From RYN-230 sp963704995 (lineage in GTDB: Bacteria > Actinomycetota > Actinomycetes > Streptosporangiales > Streptosporangiaceae), in contig CAVPIM010000015.1 of assembly GCA_963704995.1 (NCBI GenBank), positions 200,962 through 264,961 of the forward strand: DNA of 64,000 nucleotides. The letters are read 5' to 3'. Positions 19,762 through 28,514 of this stretch are shown here, piece after piece (position 1 is the first letter of the stretch; the number at the start of each line of letters is the position of its first letter). Made by a program: the position numbers and the translations under genes. Below the pieces are notes generated by a model that searched no databases, had not been told where the DNA came from, and saw only the letters and a program-made list of their open reading frames with translations.

Positions 19762-19929
19762 TTACCTTCACCTGGAGTTCAGGTTACTTACGGGTAGCTT
19801 TCAGGGAAAGCTCAGGCTCATCGGCGATCCTTCAGGTGGTTCCTCCCGGTGCCGCTGCCCATAAGGCCAGCCCGGGAAGAGCCCGAGAGCGCGCCCCGCT
19901 GGCTGCGCCTCCCCCCGGGCCTTCCCCGG

Positions 19930-19963
19930 CCGGCGGGGCGCCCTCGCTAAACCGCCCCGCCGG
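19930..19963 (-). terminator. Hairpin downstream of the GH15 gene
   Basis: CCGGCGGGGCG (19930-19940) pairs perfectly with CGCCCCGCCGG (19953-19963) around a 12-nt loop. It starts 36 nt after the stop codon of the minus-strand GH15 gene, the expected place for its terminator. Confidence 0.55.
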
Positions 19964-19998
19964 TCCCAGGGAAACGACCTGCGCGGGATGGCGCCCGG

Positions 19999-21876
19999 TC
20001 AGCCGAAGGCCGCCCCGTGGCTGGCGGGCTGCTCTGAGTCGATGAGCCGCGAGACGGCTTCGATCAGGGCCAGGTGGGTGAACGCCTGCGGGAAGTTGCC
20101 CATGTGTTCGCCGGTGGTGGCGTCGATCTCCTCCGCGAACAGCTGCAGCGGCCCGGCGAACGACAGCAGTTTCTGGCACAGGGCACGGGCGCGATCGGTT
20201 TCGCCGATCATGGCCAGGGTGGTGACCAGCCAGAAGGAACAGATAGTGAAGGTTCCTTCCTGGCCCGCGAACCCGGTGTCGGTCCCGTCCACCCGGTAGC
20301 GCAGGACCAGGCCATCCTGGGTCAGTTCGTCGGCGATGGCCAGCACGGTCGCTTTGACGCGGTCGTCGTCAGCGGGCAGGAATCCCATGATGGGCAGCAG
20401 GAGCAGCGAGGCGTCGAGGTCATCGGTCTCGTAGTGCTGCCGGAACACGCCCCGCTTGGACAGGCCCTTGTCCAGGATCTCGGCCTTGATCTCGTCCGCG
20501 CCGGCCCGCCAGCGCTTGGCCCGTTCGCCGTCGCCGCGTTCCTCGGCCAGGTCGGCGCCGCGGGAAACCGCGACCCAGCACATCACCTTGGAGGCCGTGA
20601 AGTGCTTGGGGTCACCGCGGACCTCCCAGATTCCCTGGTCGGGCTCCTGCCAGTGCTGGAGGGCGGCCTCCACGAAGGTGCCGAGCCCTTCCCACACCGG
20701 CGTCATGATCTGGCCGGCCCCGTTGTGGAACTGGACATCCAGCGCGTCGAGGATCATCCCCCACACGTCGTGCTGATGCTGATTCCAGGCCCCGTTGCCG
20801 ACCCGGACCGGGCGTGCCCCGCGGTACCCGGACAGGTGGTCGAGGGTGTGCTCGGTCAGGTCGCGTTCGCCGCTGATGCCGTACATGATCTGGAGCTCGG
20901 GCTTGCGGTGCAGGTCACCCCCGGTGATCGCGTCGAGGACAAAGCCCCAGTACTCGATCGCTTCCCAGTCGAAGCCGAGGCGGTAGAGCGAGCGGAGCAT
21001 GAACGCCGAGTCCCGGATCCAGGTGAACCGGTAGTCCCAGTTGCGGGCGCCGCCCCAGGTTTCGGGCAGGGAGGTGGTGGACGCGGCCATGATGGCGCCC
21101 GTCGGGGCGTAGCTGAGCGCTTTCAGGGTCAGCGCACTGCGGTCCAGGTAGGGCTTCCACGGATGGTCGGGGATCCTGGCTACGCTCAGCCAGTCGCGCC
21201 AGAAGCTGATCGTGCAGTTCAGTGCGCCGAACGCCGCGTCCTGGTCGGCCGGAACCTGGCCGCCTCCCCAGGACAGCGTGACGAAGGCCGACTGCCCCTC
21301 GGCCAGCGTCGTGCGGCCGTAGCAGCGGGCCCCCAGGACGCCCAGGGGGATCGAGCCCGACAGGTCGAGGTGCACGTCCCCCTCTGCGGGGGTGACGCTC
21401 ATCGCGTCGTAGCTGTCACCGTGGTAGCTCCACGTGCCACCAGCCCGCCCGTAGTCGAACAGCGGGGCGCAGTTCACCACGACCTCGACCCGGCCGCTGA
21501 TGCAGGTCGCGACCCGCACGAGCGCGCCCACGGCGCCGAAATCGGCCGGGGCCCGGTGGTAGTCCGGCCGCCGCCCGGTGCGCTGGACCGGTCCCATGGC
21601 CAGGAAGTCCTGGACGACCAGCCAGCCCGTGGGCGTCTGCCAGGTCGTCTCCAGCACCATCGTTCCCGGCACGTAGCGGCGATGCTGGGGGACGTGGGCA
21701 TTGCCGGGACCGAACCTGAACAAGCCGGCCGCCCGGTCCAGCAGCGCCCCGAAGACGCTCGGGGAGTCAGGCCGCGGCAGGCACAGCCACTCCACCGAGC
21801 CGTCCGGCGCGACCAGGCAGCTCTGCTCGCAATTCGACAGGAACCCGTAGTCGGCAATAGGCGGGAATGTGCTCAT
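19999..21876 (-). CDS. GH15-family glycoside hydrolase (glucoamylase/trehalase-like)
   Basis: A 625-residue cytoplasmic protein (no signal peptide). It begins PPIADYGFLSNCEQSCLVAP, the usual opening of bacterial GH15 proteins. The central signature is SLPETWGGARNWDYRFTWIR. GIWEVRGDPKHFTASKVMCW carries the likely catalytic acid Glu, and GQEGTFTICSFWLVTTLAM the likely catalytic base. Actinobacterial members of this form include trehalases of the mycobacterial type, which hydrolyse trehalose to glucose; alpha-1,4-glucan hydrolysis is the other option. It stands alone between convergent and divergent gaps. The ATG is preceded by GGTGA-like sequence. The substrate is not resolved by sequence. Confidence 0.85.
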   Translation of the reverse strand: MSTFPPIADYGFLSNCEQSCLVAPDGSVEWLCLPRPDSPSVFGALLDRAAGLFRFGPGNAHVPQHRRYVPGTMVLETTWQTPTGWLVVQDFLAMGPVQRTGRRPDYHRAPADFGAVGALVRVATCISGRVEVVVNCAPLFDYGRAGGTWSYHGDSYDAMSVTPAEGDVHLDLSGSIPLGVLGARCYGRTTLAEGQSAFVTLSWGGGQVPADQDAAFGALNCTISFWRDWLSVARIPDHPWKPYLDRSALTLKALSYAPTGAIMAASTTSLPETWGGARNWDYRFTWIRDSAFMLRSLYRLGFDWEAIEYWGFVLDAITGGDLHRKPELQIMYGISGERDLTEHTLDHLSGYRGARPVRVGNGAWNQHQHDVWGMILDALDVQFHNGAGQIMTPVWEGLGTFVEAALQHWQEPDQGIWEVRGDPKHFTASKVMCWVAVSRGADLAEERGDGERAKRWRAGADEIKAEILDKGLSKRGVFRQHYETDDLDASLLLLPIMGFLPADDDRVKATVLAIADELTQDGLVLRYRVDGTDTGFAGQEGTFTICSFWLVTTLAMIGETDRARALCQKLLSFAGPLQLFAEEIDATTGEHMGNFPQAFTHLALIEAVSRLIDSEQPASHGAAFG

Positions 21877-22335
21877 GAGCGGTGACCTTTCACCGTCGGT
21901 AGCGGAATGTCTGCCGTCCGGGGCGTCCTCCGGTGGCCGTGCGCCCAGCGTGCCGCCCCGCGCCGCTGCCCGCCGATGATCACGTCATCGTTTCGGCCAC
22001 ATAACCAAACATCGTGGTTTAGGGCACTCAGGGCATCACACCTATCGGGTGACTAGGCGAAAAATTAGCCCTCCGCTATTGCGGCTTAGCGTCAAACGAG
22101 CCGGAAATCGTGCCGTAACGGGTCATGCCGCCCGTCCGCTGCGGGCCGCCGGGCGCGCTGCCCTGGGTGGCAATCACCCGGGCGGGGGGATGCCCGGTGA
22201 TCCCCGGCGGCGAACAGTGAAGACCGACGACGACTACGCCCCGGCCGGTCAGGGCGCCCGGACATGACCGGCGGGCAGCCAGGCCGCGGCGCGTAGCGGG
22301 CAGGCGCCACGAGCATTCTCGGACCGGGGGAGTAG
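21877..22335. promoter_or_regulatory. 459-nt divergent promoter region (GH15 / cyd operon)
   Basis: No gene is supported here. An AT-richer stretch at about 21975-22090 should hold the promoters. Visible dyads are TCAC-N9-GTGA (22036-22052), CCGCTATTGCGG (22072-22083), and an imperfect hairpin of ATCACCCGGGC with GCCCGGTGAT (22173-22201). A canonical Rex operator (TTGTGAAN4TTCACAA), expected for some actinobacterial cyd operons, was looked for and not seen. Confidence 0.4.
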
Positions 22336-23721
22336 ATGGCGAACGTCGATCTCGCGCGCTGGCAGTTCGCGTTTGTGACGATCAATCACTTCTTCTTCGT
22401 GCCGGTCACGATCGGCCTGGCCTTCCTGACCGCGTTGCTGCAGACCGCCTGGTACCGCAGCAAGCGGGAGGAGTACCTGCGGCTGACCCGGTTCTTCGGC
22501 ACCCTGCTCGTCATCAACGTCGCGATCGGCGTGGTGACCGGCCTGGTCCAGGAGTTCCAGTTCGGGATGAACTGGTCGGCCTACTCGCGGCTGGTCGGCA
22601 ACATCTTCGGCGCCCCGCTGGCCATGGAGGGCCTGGCCGCGTTCTTCCTGGAGTCCACGTTCCTCGGGCTGTGGCTGTTCGGCTGGGACCGGCTGTCCCG
22701 GCGGGTTCACCTGCTGACCATCTGGCTGGTGTCGCTGGGGACGGTGCTGTCGGCGGCGTTCATCATGGCGGCCAACTCCTGGATGCAGCATCCCGTCGGC
22801 TACAAGATGGTCAGCGGGAAACCGCAGCTGAACGACATCTGGGCCGTGTTCACCAACCAGGTGTTCGTGTGGGGATACTCGAAGGTCCTGCTCGCGTCGC
22901 TGGTGACCGGGGCGGCGGTGATGCTGGCCGTGTCCGCCTGGCAGCTGCGGCACGGCGGCGCCCAGGAGGTGTTTACCCGGTCGGCACGGCTGGCGCTCAT
23001 CGTCCTGGTCCCGGCCATCCTGTTCACCATGCTGGTCGGCGATGAGCTCGGGGTCATCGAGGCCAAGTACCAGCCGATGAAGATCGCGGCGGCCGAGGCC
23101 CAGTGGACTACCTGCCAGCCCTGCTCGTTCTCGCTGTTCCAGATCGGCGGCGGCAACAACGACCACACCCCGATCCAGATCATCGAGATCCCGCACCTGC
23201 TGTCGCTGCTGGCCACCAATCACTGGGACGGCAAGGTGATCGGGCTCGACCCGCTGCAGTCGCAGTACACCAAGCAGTTCGGGCCCGGCTACTACGTGCC
23301 GAACGTGTTCATCCAGTACTGGTCCATGCGGGTGATGGCCTACATCGGGGTCCTGGTCCTCCTGCTGGGGCTATGGGGGCTGTGGCTGCTCCGGCGCGGG
23401 AAACTCGCGACGTCGCGGCGGTTCCTGTGGGTGGCGATCTGGGCCGCCGTGCTGCCGTTCCTGATGAACACCGCGGGCTGGCTGCTGACGGAGAGCGGCC
23501 GGCAGCCGTGGATCGTGCAGGGCATCATGCTCACGAAGAACGGGGTCTCGTCGTCGGTCAGCGCCACGTCCATCGTGATCAGCCTGGTGGTCTTCGTCCT
23601 GCTGTACGGCGCGCTCGCGACCGTTGACCTGATGCTGATGCTGAAGTACTCACGCCAGCAGCTCCCGCCCGCCCAGGCTGGGGCCGATGTGGACGCGCCC
23701 GTCCCGGCCGTCCAGTATTGA
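22336..23721 (+). CDS. cydA: Cytochrome bd oxidase subunit I
   Basis: A 461-residue, roughly nine-helix subunit that holds haems b558, b595 and d and oxidises quinol to reduce O2 to water without pumping protons. TINHFFFVPVTIGLAF near the N-terminus holds the high-spin haem histidine (His18). AMEGLAAFFLEST carries a conserved glutamate. The quinol-loop region YQPMKIAAAEAQW is recognisable. ESGRQPWIVQG is the invariant GRQPW motif. The loop is of the short type. It starts the cydA-cydB-G6PDH-like-ndh operon. Bd oxidases usually serve low-oxygen or stress growth. No cydDC assembly genes are in the window. Confidence 0.95.
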   Translation: MANVDLARWQFAFVTINHFFFVPVTIGLAFLTALLQTAWYRSKREEYLRLTRFFGTLLVINVAIGVVTGLVQEFQFGMNWSAYSRLVGNIFGAPLAMEGLAAFFLESTFLGLWLFGWDRLSRRVHLLTIWLVSLGTVLSAAFIMAANSWMQHPVGYKMVSGKPQLNDIWAVFTNQVFVWGYSKVLLASLVTGAAVMLAVSAWQLRHGGAQEVFTRSARLALIVLVPAILFTMLVGDELGVIEAKYQPMKIAAAEAQWTTCQPCSFSLFQIGGGNNDHTPIQIIEIPHLLSLLATNHWDGKVIGLDPLQSQYTKQFGPGYYVPNVFIQYWSMRVMAYIGVLVLLLGLWGLWLLRRGKLATSRRFLWVAIWAAVLPFLMNTAGWLLTESGRQPWIVQGIMLTKNGVSSSVSATSIVISLVVFVLLYGALATVDLMLMLKYSRQQLPPAQAGADVDAPVPAVQY

Positions 23722-23728
23722 GGTCCCG

Positions 23729-24808
23729 ATGAGACTCGTGCCGTTCTGGTTCATCGTCATCACGGTCCTGTGGATGGGTTTCTTCATCCTGGAGGGCTTC
23801 GACTTCGGCGTCGGCATGCTGCACGGCGTGGTCGGCCGGGACGACGCCGGCCGCCGGGCGGCCATCAACACGATCGGCCCGCTGTGGGACGGCAACGAGG
23901 TCTGGCTGATCGTCGCCGGGGCGGCCATATTCGCCGCCTTTCCCGGCTGGTACGCCACCATGTTCTCGGGCTTCTACCTGGCCCTGGTGCTGCTGCTGGC
24001 GTCGCTGATGGTCCGCGGCGTGTCGTTTGAATACCGGGGCAAGCGGGACGCGGTGCGCTGGCGCCGCACGTGGGACGGCCTGCTGACGGCGGGGAGCCTG
24101 CTGGCGCCGCTGCTGATCGGGGTGGCCCTGGGCGACCTGCTGCAGGGGCTGCCGATCAACTCCCACCAGGAGTACACCGGGTCATTCTGGAACCTGCTGC
24201 AGCCCTACGGGCTGTTCACCGGGATCACGTTCGTCCTGATCTGCCTGCTGTCCGGCGCACTGTTCCTGTGCCTGAAGACCACCGACGACATGCGCGCGGG
24301 GGCGTGGCGCGTGGCCCGCCGGGTGGCCCCGGTCACCGGGGCCGCCGTCGTGGGCTTCGTGATCTGGACGCACGTCATCCACACCACCGCGTTCTTCCTC
24401 AACCCGGTGGAGCTGCTCGCTGTTCTCGCGGTCATCGCCGCCGTCTGGCTGGTCTACGACCGTCGCGACGGCTTCGCCTTCGCCGCGGTCACGGTCACGA
24501 TGGCGGCCTGCATCGTGTCGATCTTCACCGGCCTGTACCCCAACGTGATGGTGTCCAGCACCAGCCCCGCGTACAACCTCACCGTGCACAACACGGCGTC
24601 CGGGGCCTACTCGCTCAAGGTGATGAGCGTGGTCGTCGTGATCCTCCTCCCGTTCGTGCTGGCCTACCAGACCTGGACCTACTACGTGTTCCGGCGGCGC
24701 GTCAGCAAGCAGGAATTCCAGCCCTCACTGCTGCGGGGCACACCCCTGGGACCCCCAGGCCCGCACACACCGACCCCCGACGGGGGACCGATCAGGGAGC
24801 AGAAATGA
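23729..24808 (+). CDS. cydB: Cytochrome bd oxidase subunit II
   Basis: A 359-residue membrane subunit of the bd oxidase. It opens with LVPFWFIVITVLWMGFFILE followed by GFDFGVGML, the CydB signature, and IGPLWDGNEVWLIVAGAAIF is conserved. ATG 23729 is preferred over an in-frame upstream start because GAGG sits at 23720-23723 and the family begins there. Seven nucleotides separate it from cydA. Its stop overlaps the ATG of the next gene (ATGA). Confidence 0.93.
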   Translation: MRLVPFWFIVITVLWMGFFILEGFDFGVGMLHGVVGRDDAGRRAAINTIGPLWDGNEVWLIVAGAAIFAAFPGWYATMFSGFYLALVLLLASLMVRGVSFEYRGKRDAVRWRRTWDGLLTAGSLLAPLLIGVALGDLLQGLPINSHQEYTGSFWNLLQPYGLFTGITFVLICLLSGALFLCLKTTDDMRAGAWRVARRVAPVTGAAVVGFVIWTHVIHTTAFFLNPVELLAVLAVIAAVWLVYDRRDGFAFAAVTVTMAACIVSIFTGLYPNVMVSSTSPAYNLTVHNTASGAYSLKVMSVVVVILLPFVLAYQTWTYYVFRRRVSKQEFQPSLLRGTPLGPPGPHTPTPDGGPIREQK

Positions 24809-26181
24809 CCTCTAACCGAGTCGACGCGCTCGTCATCTTCGGGGCCACCGGCGACCTGGCCAAGATTGAGACCTTCCCGGCCCTGGTGGGCCTGGTTCAG
24901 CGGGGCGTGCTCGATGTGCCGGTCATCGGGGTGGCGAAGAGCGGCTGGGGGCTGGAGCAGTTCCGCGGCTACGCGGAGGCCTCGCTGCGGCTCAACCACA
25001 TGGACCCTAAGACCCCGGCCGCCCAGAAGATGCTCGGGCTGCTGCGCTACGTCAACGGGGACCTCGGCGACGATGCCACCTATAAGGCCATGTCAGACAT
25101 GATCGGCGCCGGCACCCAGGTCTTGTTTTACCTGGAGGTGCCGCCCCCGCTGTTCGGCCGCATCGCCCAGGGAATCGCCTCGGCGGGCCGGGCCAAGGGC
25201 GCGCGGGTCATGGTGGAGAAGCCGTTCGGCACCGACCTGGCCAGCTCCCGGCAGCTCAACGACACCATGCACCAGTACTTCGGCGAAGAGGCGATCTTCC
25301 GGGTCGACGACTGGCTGGCCTTCGACCCGGTGGAGAACGTGCTGTTCGTCCGGTTCGCCAACTCGGTGATCGAGCCGCTGCTCAACCGGACCCACGTGGA
25401 AAGCATCCAGATCACGATGGCCGAGGCGTTCGACGTGGCCGACCGCGGCCGGTTCTACGACCGGACCGGGGCTATCCGGGACGTGGTCCAGAACCACATG
25501 CTCCAGGTGCTGGCCACCGTGCTGGCCGAGCCACCGGACCGGCCGGGCCTGGCCGACTGGCGGGACGCCAAGTCACGGGTGATCGCCGCGCTGCGGCCAC
25601 TGGTCCCCGAGGACACGGTGAAGGGCCAGTACGACGGCTACCACCAGGTGGACGGGGTAGACCCGAAATCGGCGACGGAGACCTACGTCGCCGTCCGGCT
25701 CGCCGCCGATACCTGGCGCTGGGAGGGCGTGCCGATCCTGATCCGGGCGGCCAAGTGCATGCCGGTCACCGCCACCGAGGTGAATATCCGCTTCCGGCGC
25801 CCGCCGCACGACGTGTTCGGGATCGATCCGTTCGCCGTCCGCGACTCGCTGCGGTTCCGGGTCTGGCCGGAGACGGCGGTGGGCCTCACGCTGGCGGGCA
25901 AGAAGCCGGGCGGCGGTATGGAGCCGCTGCTGGAGGACCTGACGTTCGCGGGCCAGCCGGGCTCGGATATGCGGCCCTACGACCGGCTCATCGGCGCGGC
26001 GCTGGACGGTGACCGCTGGCTGTTCGCCCGCCAGGACACCGTCGAAGCCGCCTGGGAGGTCGTGGACCCGGTCCTGGGTGACGTCGGGCCCGTGCACCCC
26101 TACGCCCGGGGCAGCTGGGGTCCCGGGGAAGCTGACCGGCTGCTGCCTGACCGGGACACCTGGCACGACCCGGCAGGCTGA
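24805..26181 (+). CDS. Glucose-6-phosphate dehydrogenase-like protein with altered sugar-phosphate site
   Basis: A 458-residue member of the G6PDH family. The dinucleotide motif FGATGDLAKIETFPAL, VMVEKPFGTDL, the general-base segment VVQNHMLQ (His231), and LIRAAKCMPVTATEV (Lys317) are conserved. The hallmark RIDHYLGKE is replaced by RVDDWLAFD (residues 166-174). In Leuconostoc G6PDH the His and Lys of this motif contact the phosphate of glucose-6-phosphate; here they are Asp169 and Phe173. NAD(P) binding and the catalytic Asp-His pair look intact, so it may oxidise a different, perhaps unphosphorylated, sugar. It is translationally coupled to cydB (ATGA overlap) and followed by ndh, so its NAD(P)H may feed this chain. 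Most pipelines would call it zwf. Confidence 0.85.
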   Translation: MTSNRVDALVIFGATGDLAKIETFPALVGLVQRGVLDVPVIGVAKSGWGLEQFRGYAEASLRLNHMDPKTPAAQKMLGLLRYVNGDLGDDATYKAMSDMIGAGTQVLFYLEVPPPLFGRIAQGIASAGRAKGARVMVEKPFGTDLASSRQLNDTMHQYFGEEAIFRVDDWLAFDPVENVLFVRFANSVIEPLLNRTHVESIQITMAEAFDVADRGRFYDRTGAIRDVVQNHMLQVLATVLAEPPDRPGLADWRDAKSRVIAALRPLVPEDTVKGQYDGYHQVDGVDPKSATETYVAVRLAADTWRWEGVPILIRAAKCMPVTATEVNIRFRRPPHDVFGIDPFAVRDSLRFRVWPETAVGLTLAGKKPGGGMEPLLEDLTFAGQPGSDMRPYDRLIGAALDGDRWLFARQDTVEAAWEVVDPVLGDVGPVHPYARGSWGPGEADRLLPDRDTWHDPAG

Positions 26182-26196
26182 GCGACGGGAGCAGCG

Positions 26197-27591
26197 ATGA
26201 CAGACCAATCGGGTCAGCGGCGCGTGGTGATCGTGGGGGGCGGCTTCGCCGGCCTGTTCGCGGTCCGGGCGCTGAAGCGCAGCGACGTCGCGGTGACGAT
26301 GATCGACCGGTCCCAGCACCACGTATTCGCGCCGCTCCTGTACCAGTGCGCGACCGGCATCCTGTCCGAGGGGAAGATCGCCACGCCGCTGCGCGACCTG
26401 CTCAAGAAGCAGAAGAACGTGGACGTCGTGATGGCCGAGGTCACCGACTTCGATGTCCCCGGCCGCCGGGTTATTGCCCGGCGAGTGGGTGGCGATCGCC
26501 TCGAGTTCGGCTACGACGAGCTCGTCGTGGCGGCCGGGGTCCGCCAGTCCTATTTCGGCCACGATGAGTTTGCGCGCTGGGCGCCAGGCATGAAGACGAT
26601 TTCGGATGCGCTGGGCATCCGCCGACGGGTCTACGGCGCGTTCGAGATGGCCCAGACGGCGGCGACCCCGGAGGAACGCCGCGCGTGGCTGACGTTCGCC
26701 CTGGTGGGAGCGGGCCCGACGGGCGTGGAGCTGGCGGGCCAGCTCCGGGAGGTGGCCACCATCACGCTGCGCCGCGAGTTCCGGACTTTCGAGCCCGAGG
26801 ACGCGCGGGTCCTGCTGTTCGACGGCGGGAGCGCCCCGCTGGCCGTATTCGGCCCGAAATTGTCGCAGAAAGCCGCCCGCAGCCTGGACAAGCTGGGGGT
26901 CGAGCAGCACATGGGCTCGATCGTCACCCACGTCGACCAGGGCGGGGTGCTCGTCCGCGACCACGCCGGCCAGGAGACCCGCTACGACGCCAATACGGTG
27001 CTGTGGACGGCCGGGGTCGAGGCGCCGCCCGTCGCGGCTGCTCTGGCCGCCGCCACCGGTGCCCACCGCGACCGGGCCGGGCGCATCGTGGTCGAGAAGG
27101 ACCTGACCATCCCCGGCTATCCCGAGATCTCTGTCCTCGGCGACATGATGAGCCTGGACAAGCTCCCCGGGGTCGCCGAGGTGGCGATGCAGTCCGGGCT
27201 GTTCACCGGCCGCCGGCTCCGGCGCCGGGCCGCGGGGAACATGGCCGAGAAGCCATTCCGCTACCACGACCTCGGCTCGGCCGCCTATATCTCCCGTGGC
27301 CGGGCTGTTGTCTCGGCCGGGCCCCTGCAACTCGGCGGATTCCCGGGCTGGGTCATCTGGCTGTTCATTCATATCGCGTTCCTGACCGGATACCGCAACC
27401 GCGCCGGCGCCCTGGTCACCTGGTGGCTGGCGTTCGCCCGCAACCTGCGCCGTGAGCGCAGCTTCACCACCCAGCAGCTGGAGACGCGGGACGTCTATTC
27501 GCTTTCGCTGGGGAAAGCAGTGCCGGAAGCGGCGCCGGGTCAGCCCGCCGCGGCGGCCGCCGCCCGGAATCAGCCGCCGGCCAGCCCGTAG
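26197..27591 (+). CDS. ndh: Type II NADH:quinone oxidoreductase
   Basis: A 464-residue NDH-2, a peripheral membrane flavoenzyme passing electrons from NADH to quinone without proton pumping. The FAD motif is VVIVGGGFAGLFAVRAL at the N-terminus, the NADH motif is FALVGAGPTGVELAGQL (about residue 170), and the second FAD motif is ISVLGDMM. The C-terminus has GFPGWVIWLFIHIAFLTGYRN, the membrane-anchoring region. It lies 15 nt after the G6PDH-like gene and ends the operon. Its last 22 nt overlap the end of the convergent GAP-family gene. Confidence 0.92.
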   Translation: MTDQSGQRRVVIVGGGFAGLFAVRALKRSDVAVTMIDRSQHHVFAPLLYQCATGILSEGKIATPLRDLLKKQKNVDVVMAEVTDFDVPGRRVIARRVGGDRLEFGYDELVVAAGVRQSYFGHDEFARWAPGMKTISDALGIRRRVYGAFEMAQTAATPEERRAWLTFALVGAGPTGVELAGQLREVATITLRREFRTFEPEDARVLLFDGGSAPLAVFGPKLSQKAARSLDKLGVEQHMGSIVTHVDQGGVLVRDHAGQETRYDANTVLWTAGVEAPPVAAALAAATGAHRDRAGRIVVEKDLTIPGYPEISVLGDMMSLDKLPGVAEVAMQSGLFTGRRLRRRAAGNMAEKPFRYHDLGSAAYISRGRAVVSAGPLQLGGFPGWVIWLFIHIAFLTGYRNRAGALVTWWLAFARNLRRERSFTTQQLETRDVYSLSLGKAVPEAAPGQPAAAAAARNQPPASP

Positions 27592-28229
27592 ATGCCGTTG
27601 CCGATCATGATGACCCCGCCTGCGATCAGCACCCCGATGAGGATCTTGTTCCCGTTCGCGCGCAGCCAGCCGTTGAAGGCGGTCAGGCGCTGGGTGGTCA
27701 GGCCGGGCGCGATCAGGTGCAGCAGCAGGGGCAGCCACACGAAAGCCGCGTTGATGATCACGACCAGGATGATGGCCACCGCGGTGTATTCGATGTCCGC
27801 GTTGGCGGTGGCGATCACCTGGAGGGCGGCGATGAACGTGAGGCCCGGGGCGAACAGGAGCAGGCCGACGGCGAACGCGCTGGCCGGGGCGGGCTCGGCG
27901 ATCATCCGTGACACGAGCCCCTGTTTCTTGTCGGGGTCGGGCGGCTTCGGCTTCCGCCGGGCCAGCACGGCGCCCGCCGCGAGCAGCAGGATGCCGAGGC
28001 CGAGGCGCAGGCCGTAGCGCGGAGTGTGCCCGCTGGGACGGCTCAGGCCGGTGTTGCGCAGGATGGCGATCACGACCAGGCCCATGACCAGGCTCATGAT
28101 GATCGCGCCGGCCAGGTAGAGGCCCCCGACCAGCCGGGGCCGGGCTGAACCGAGGTAAACGGCGGCCACGAGCAGAGCGGTCGGGGAAATCGCGGCCAGC
28201 AGGGCGAGCCCCGCCGCTTGCAGGATCAC
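27570..28229 (-). CDS. GAP/Sap-family integral membrane protein
   Basis: A 219-residue protein with about six helices (GLALLAAISPTALLVAAVYL, GLYLAGAIIMSLVMGLVVIA, then ASAFAVGLLLFAPGLTFIAA) and a cytoplasmic charged loop (RRKPKPPDPDKKQG). The fold pattern is that of the GAP/LysE-like exporters. Its substrate is unknown. It is a distant relative of the protein at 11869-12513. It is divergent from the LuxR regulator at 28515. Confidence 0.7.
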   Translation of the reverse strand: MILQAAGLALLAAISPTALLVAAVYLGSARPRLVGGLYLAGAIIMSLVMGLVVIAILRNTGLSRPSGHTPRYGLRLGLGILLLAAGAVLARRKPKPPDPDKKQGLVSRMIAEPAPASAFAVGLLLFAPGLTFIAALQVIATANADIEYTAVAIILVVIINAAFVWLPLLLHLIAPGLTTQRLTAFNGWLRANGNKILIGVLIAGGVIMIGNGIYGLAGG

Positions 28230-28364
28230 GCCCTACCCCCTGGCTGATCAGTCGGGTACTCCGGTACCGGCCGCGGTCACCGCCTGGCTCCCCGCCCGGC
28301 TCGCCCACGGTCTCGCGCACCGGTCCGCATCCGCCTCCCCCCGCGAGGGTGAGCCAAAACGCCA

Positions 28365-28403
28365 CTTTCTGCCGGCCACCCCGCGCCTTTCTGCCGGCCA
28401 CCC
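28365..28403. promoter_or_regulatory. Direct repeat of 17 bp with 22-bp period
   Basis: CTTTCTGCCGGCCACCC occurs at 28365-28381 and 28387-28403. A 22-bp spacing is about two helical turns, which places both copies on one DNA face. It lies in the 285-nt divergent region between the GAP gene and the LuxR gene and may bind the regulator. The rest of this gap shows no gene. Confidence 0.5.
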
Positions 28404-28514
28404 AGTGCCGGCGGCGGGTACCCAGACCTATTCGGCCGGGAAACGGCGTGCGATAGTGAAAGAGGATCGTCATGCTGCTCCAGACCCCGGCAGCGGCGGA
28501 GCTAGCGGGCGGGG

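Noticed and set aside
19831..19905. Possible riboswitch-like sequence in the gap after the GMC gene
   Set aside because: Some fragments look like a cobalamin-box, but the consensus fails and no gene follows in the right direction.
21877..22335. Rex operator before cydA
   Set aside because: Looked for TTGTGAAN4TTCACAA and near variants; only weak, unrelated dyads are present.
24805..26181. Calling the gene zwf outright
   Set aside because: Family membership is clear, but the substrate motif is changed, so the gene symbol is withheld.
25573..28473. 966-codon open frame on the minus strand
   Set aside because: It runs antisense to the G6PDH-like and ndh genes and has low-complexity Arg/Gly/Pro/His-rich sequence. 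It is a by-product of high-GC codon bias.
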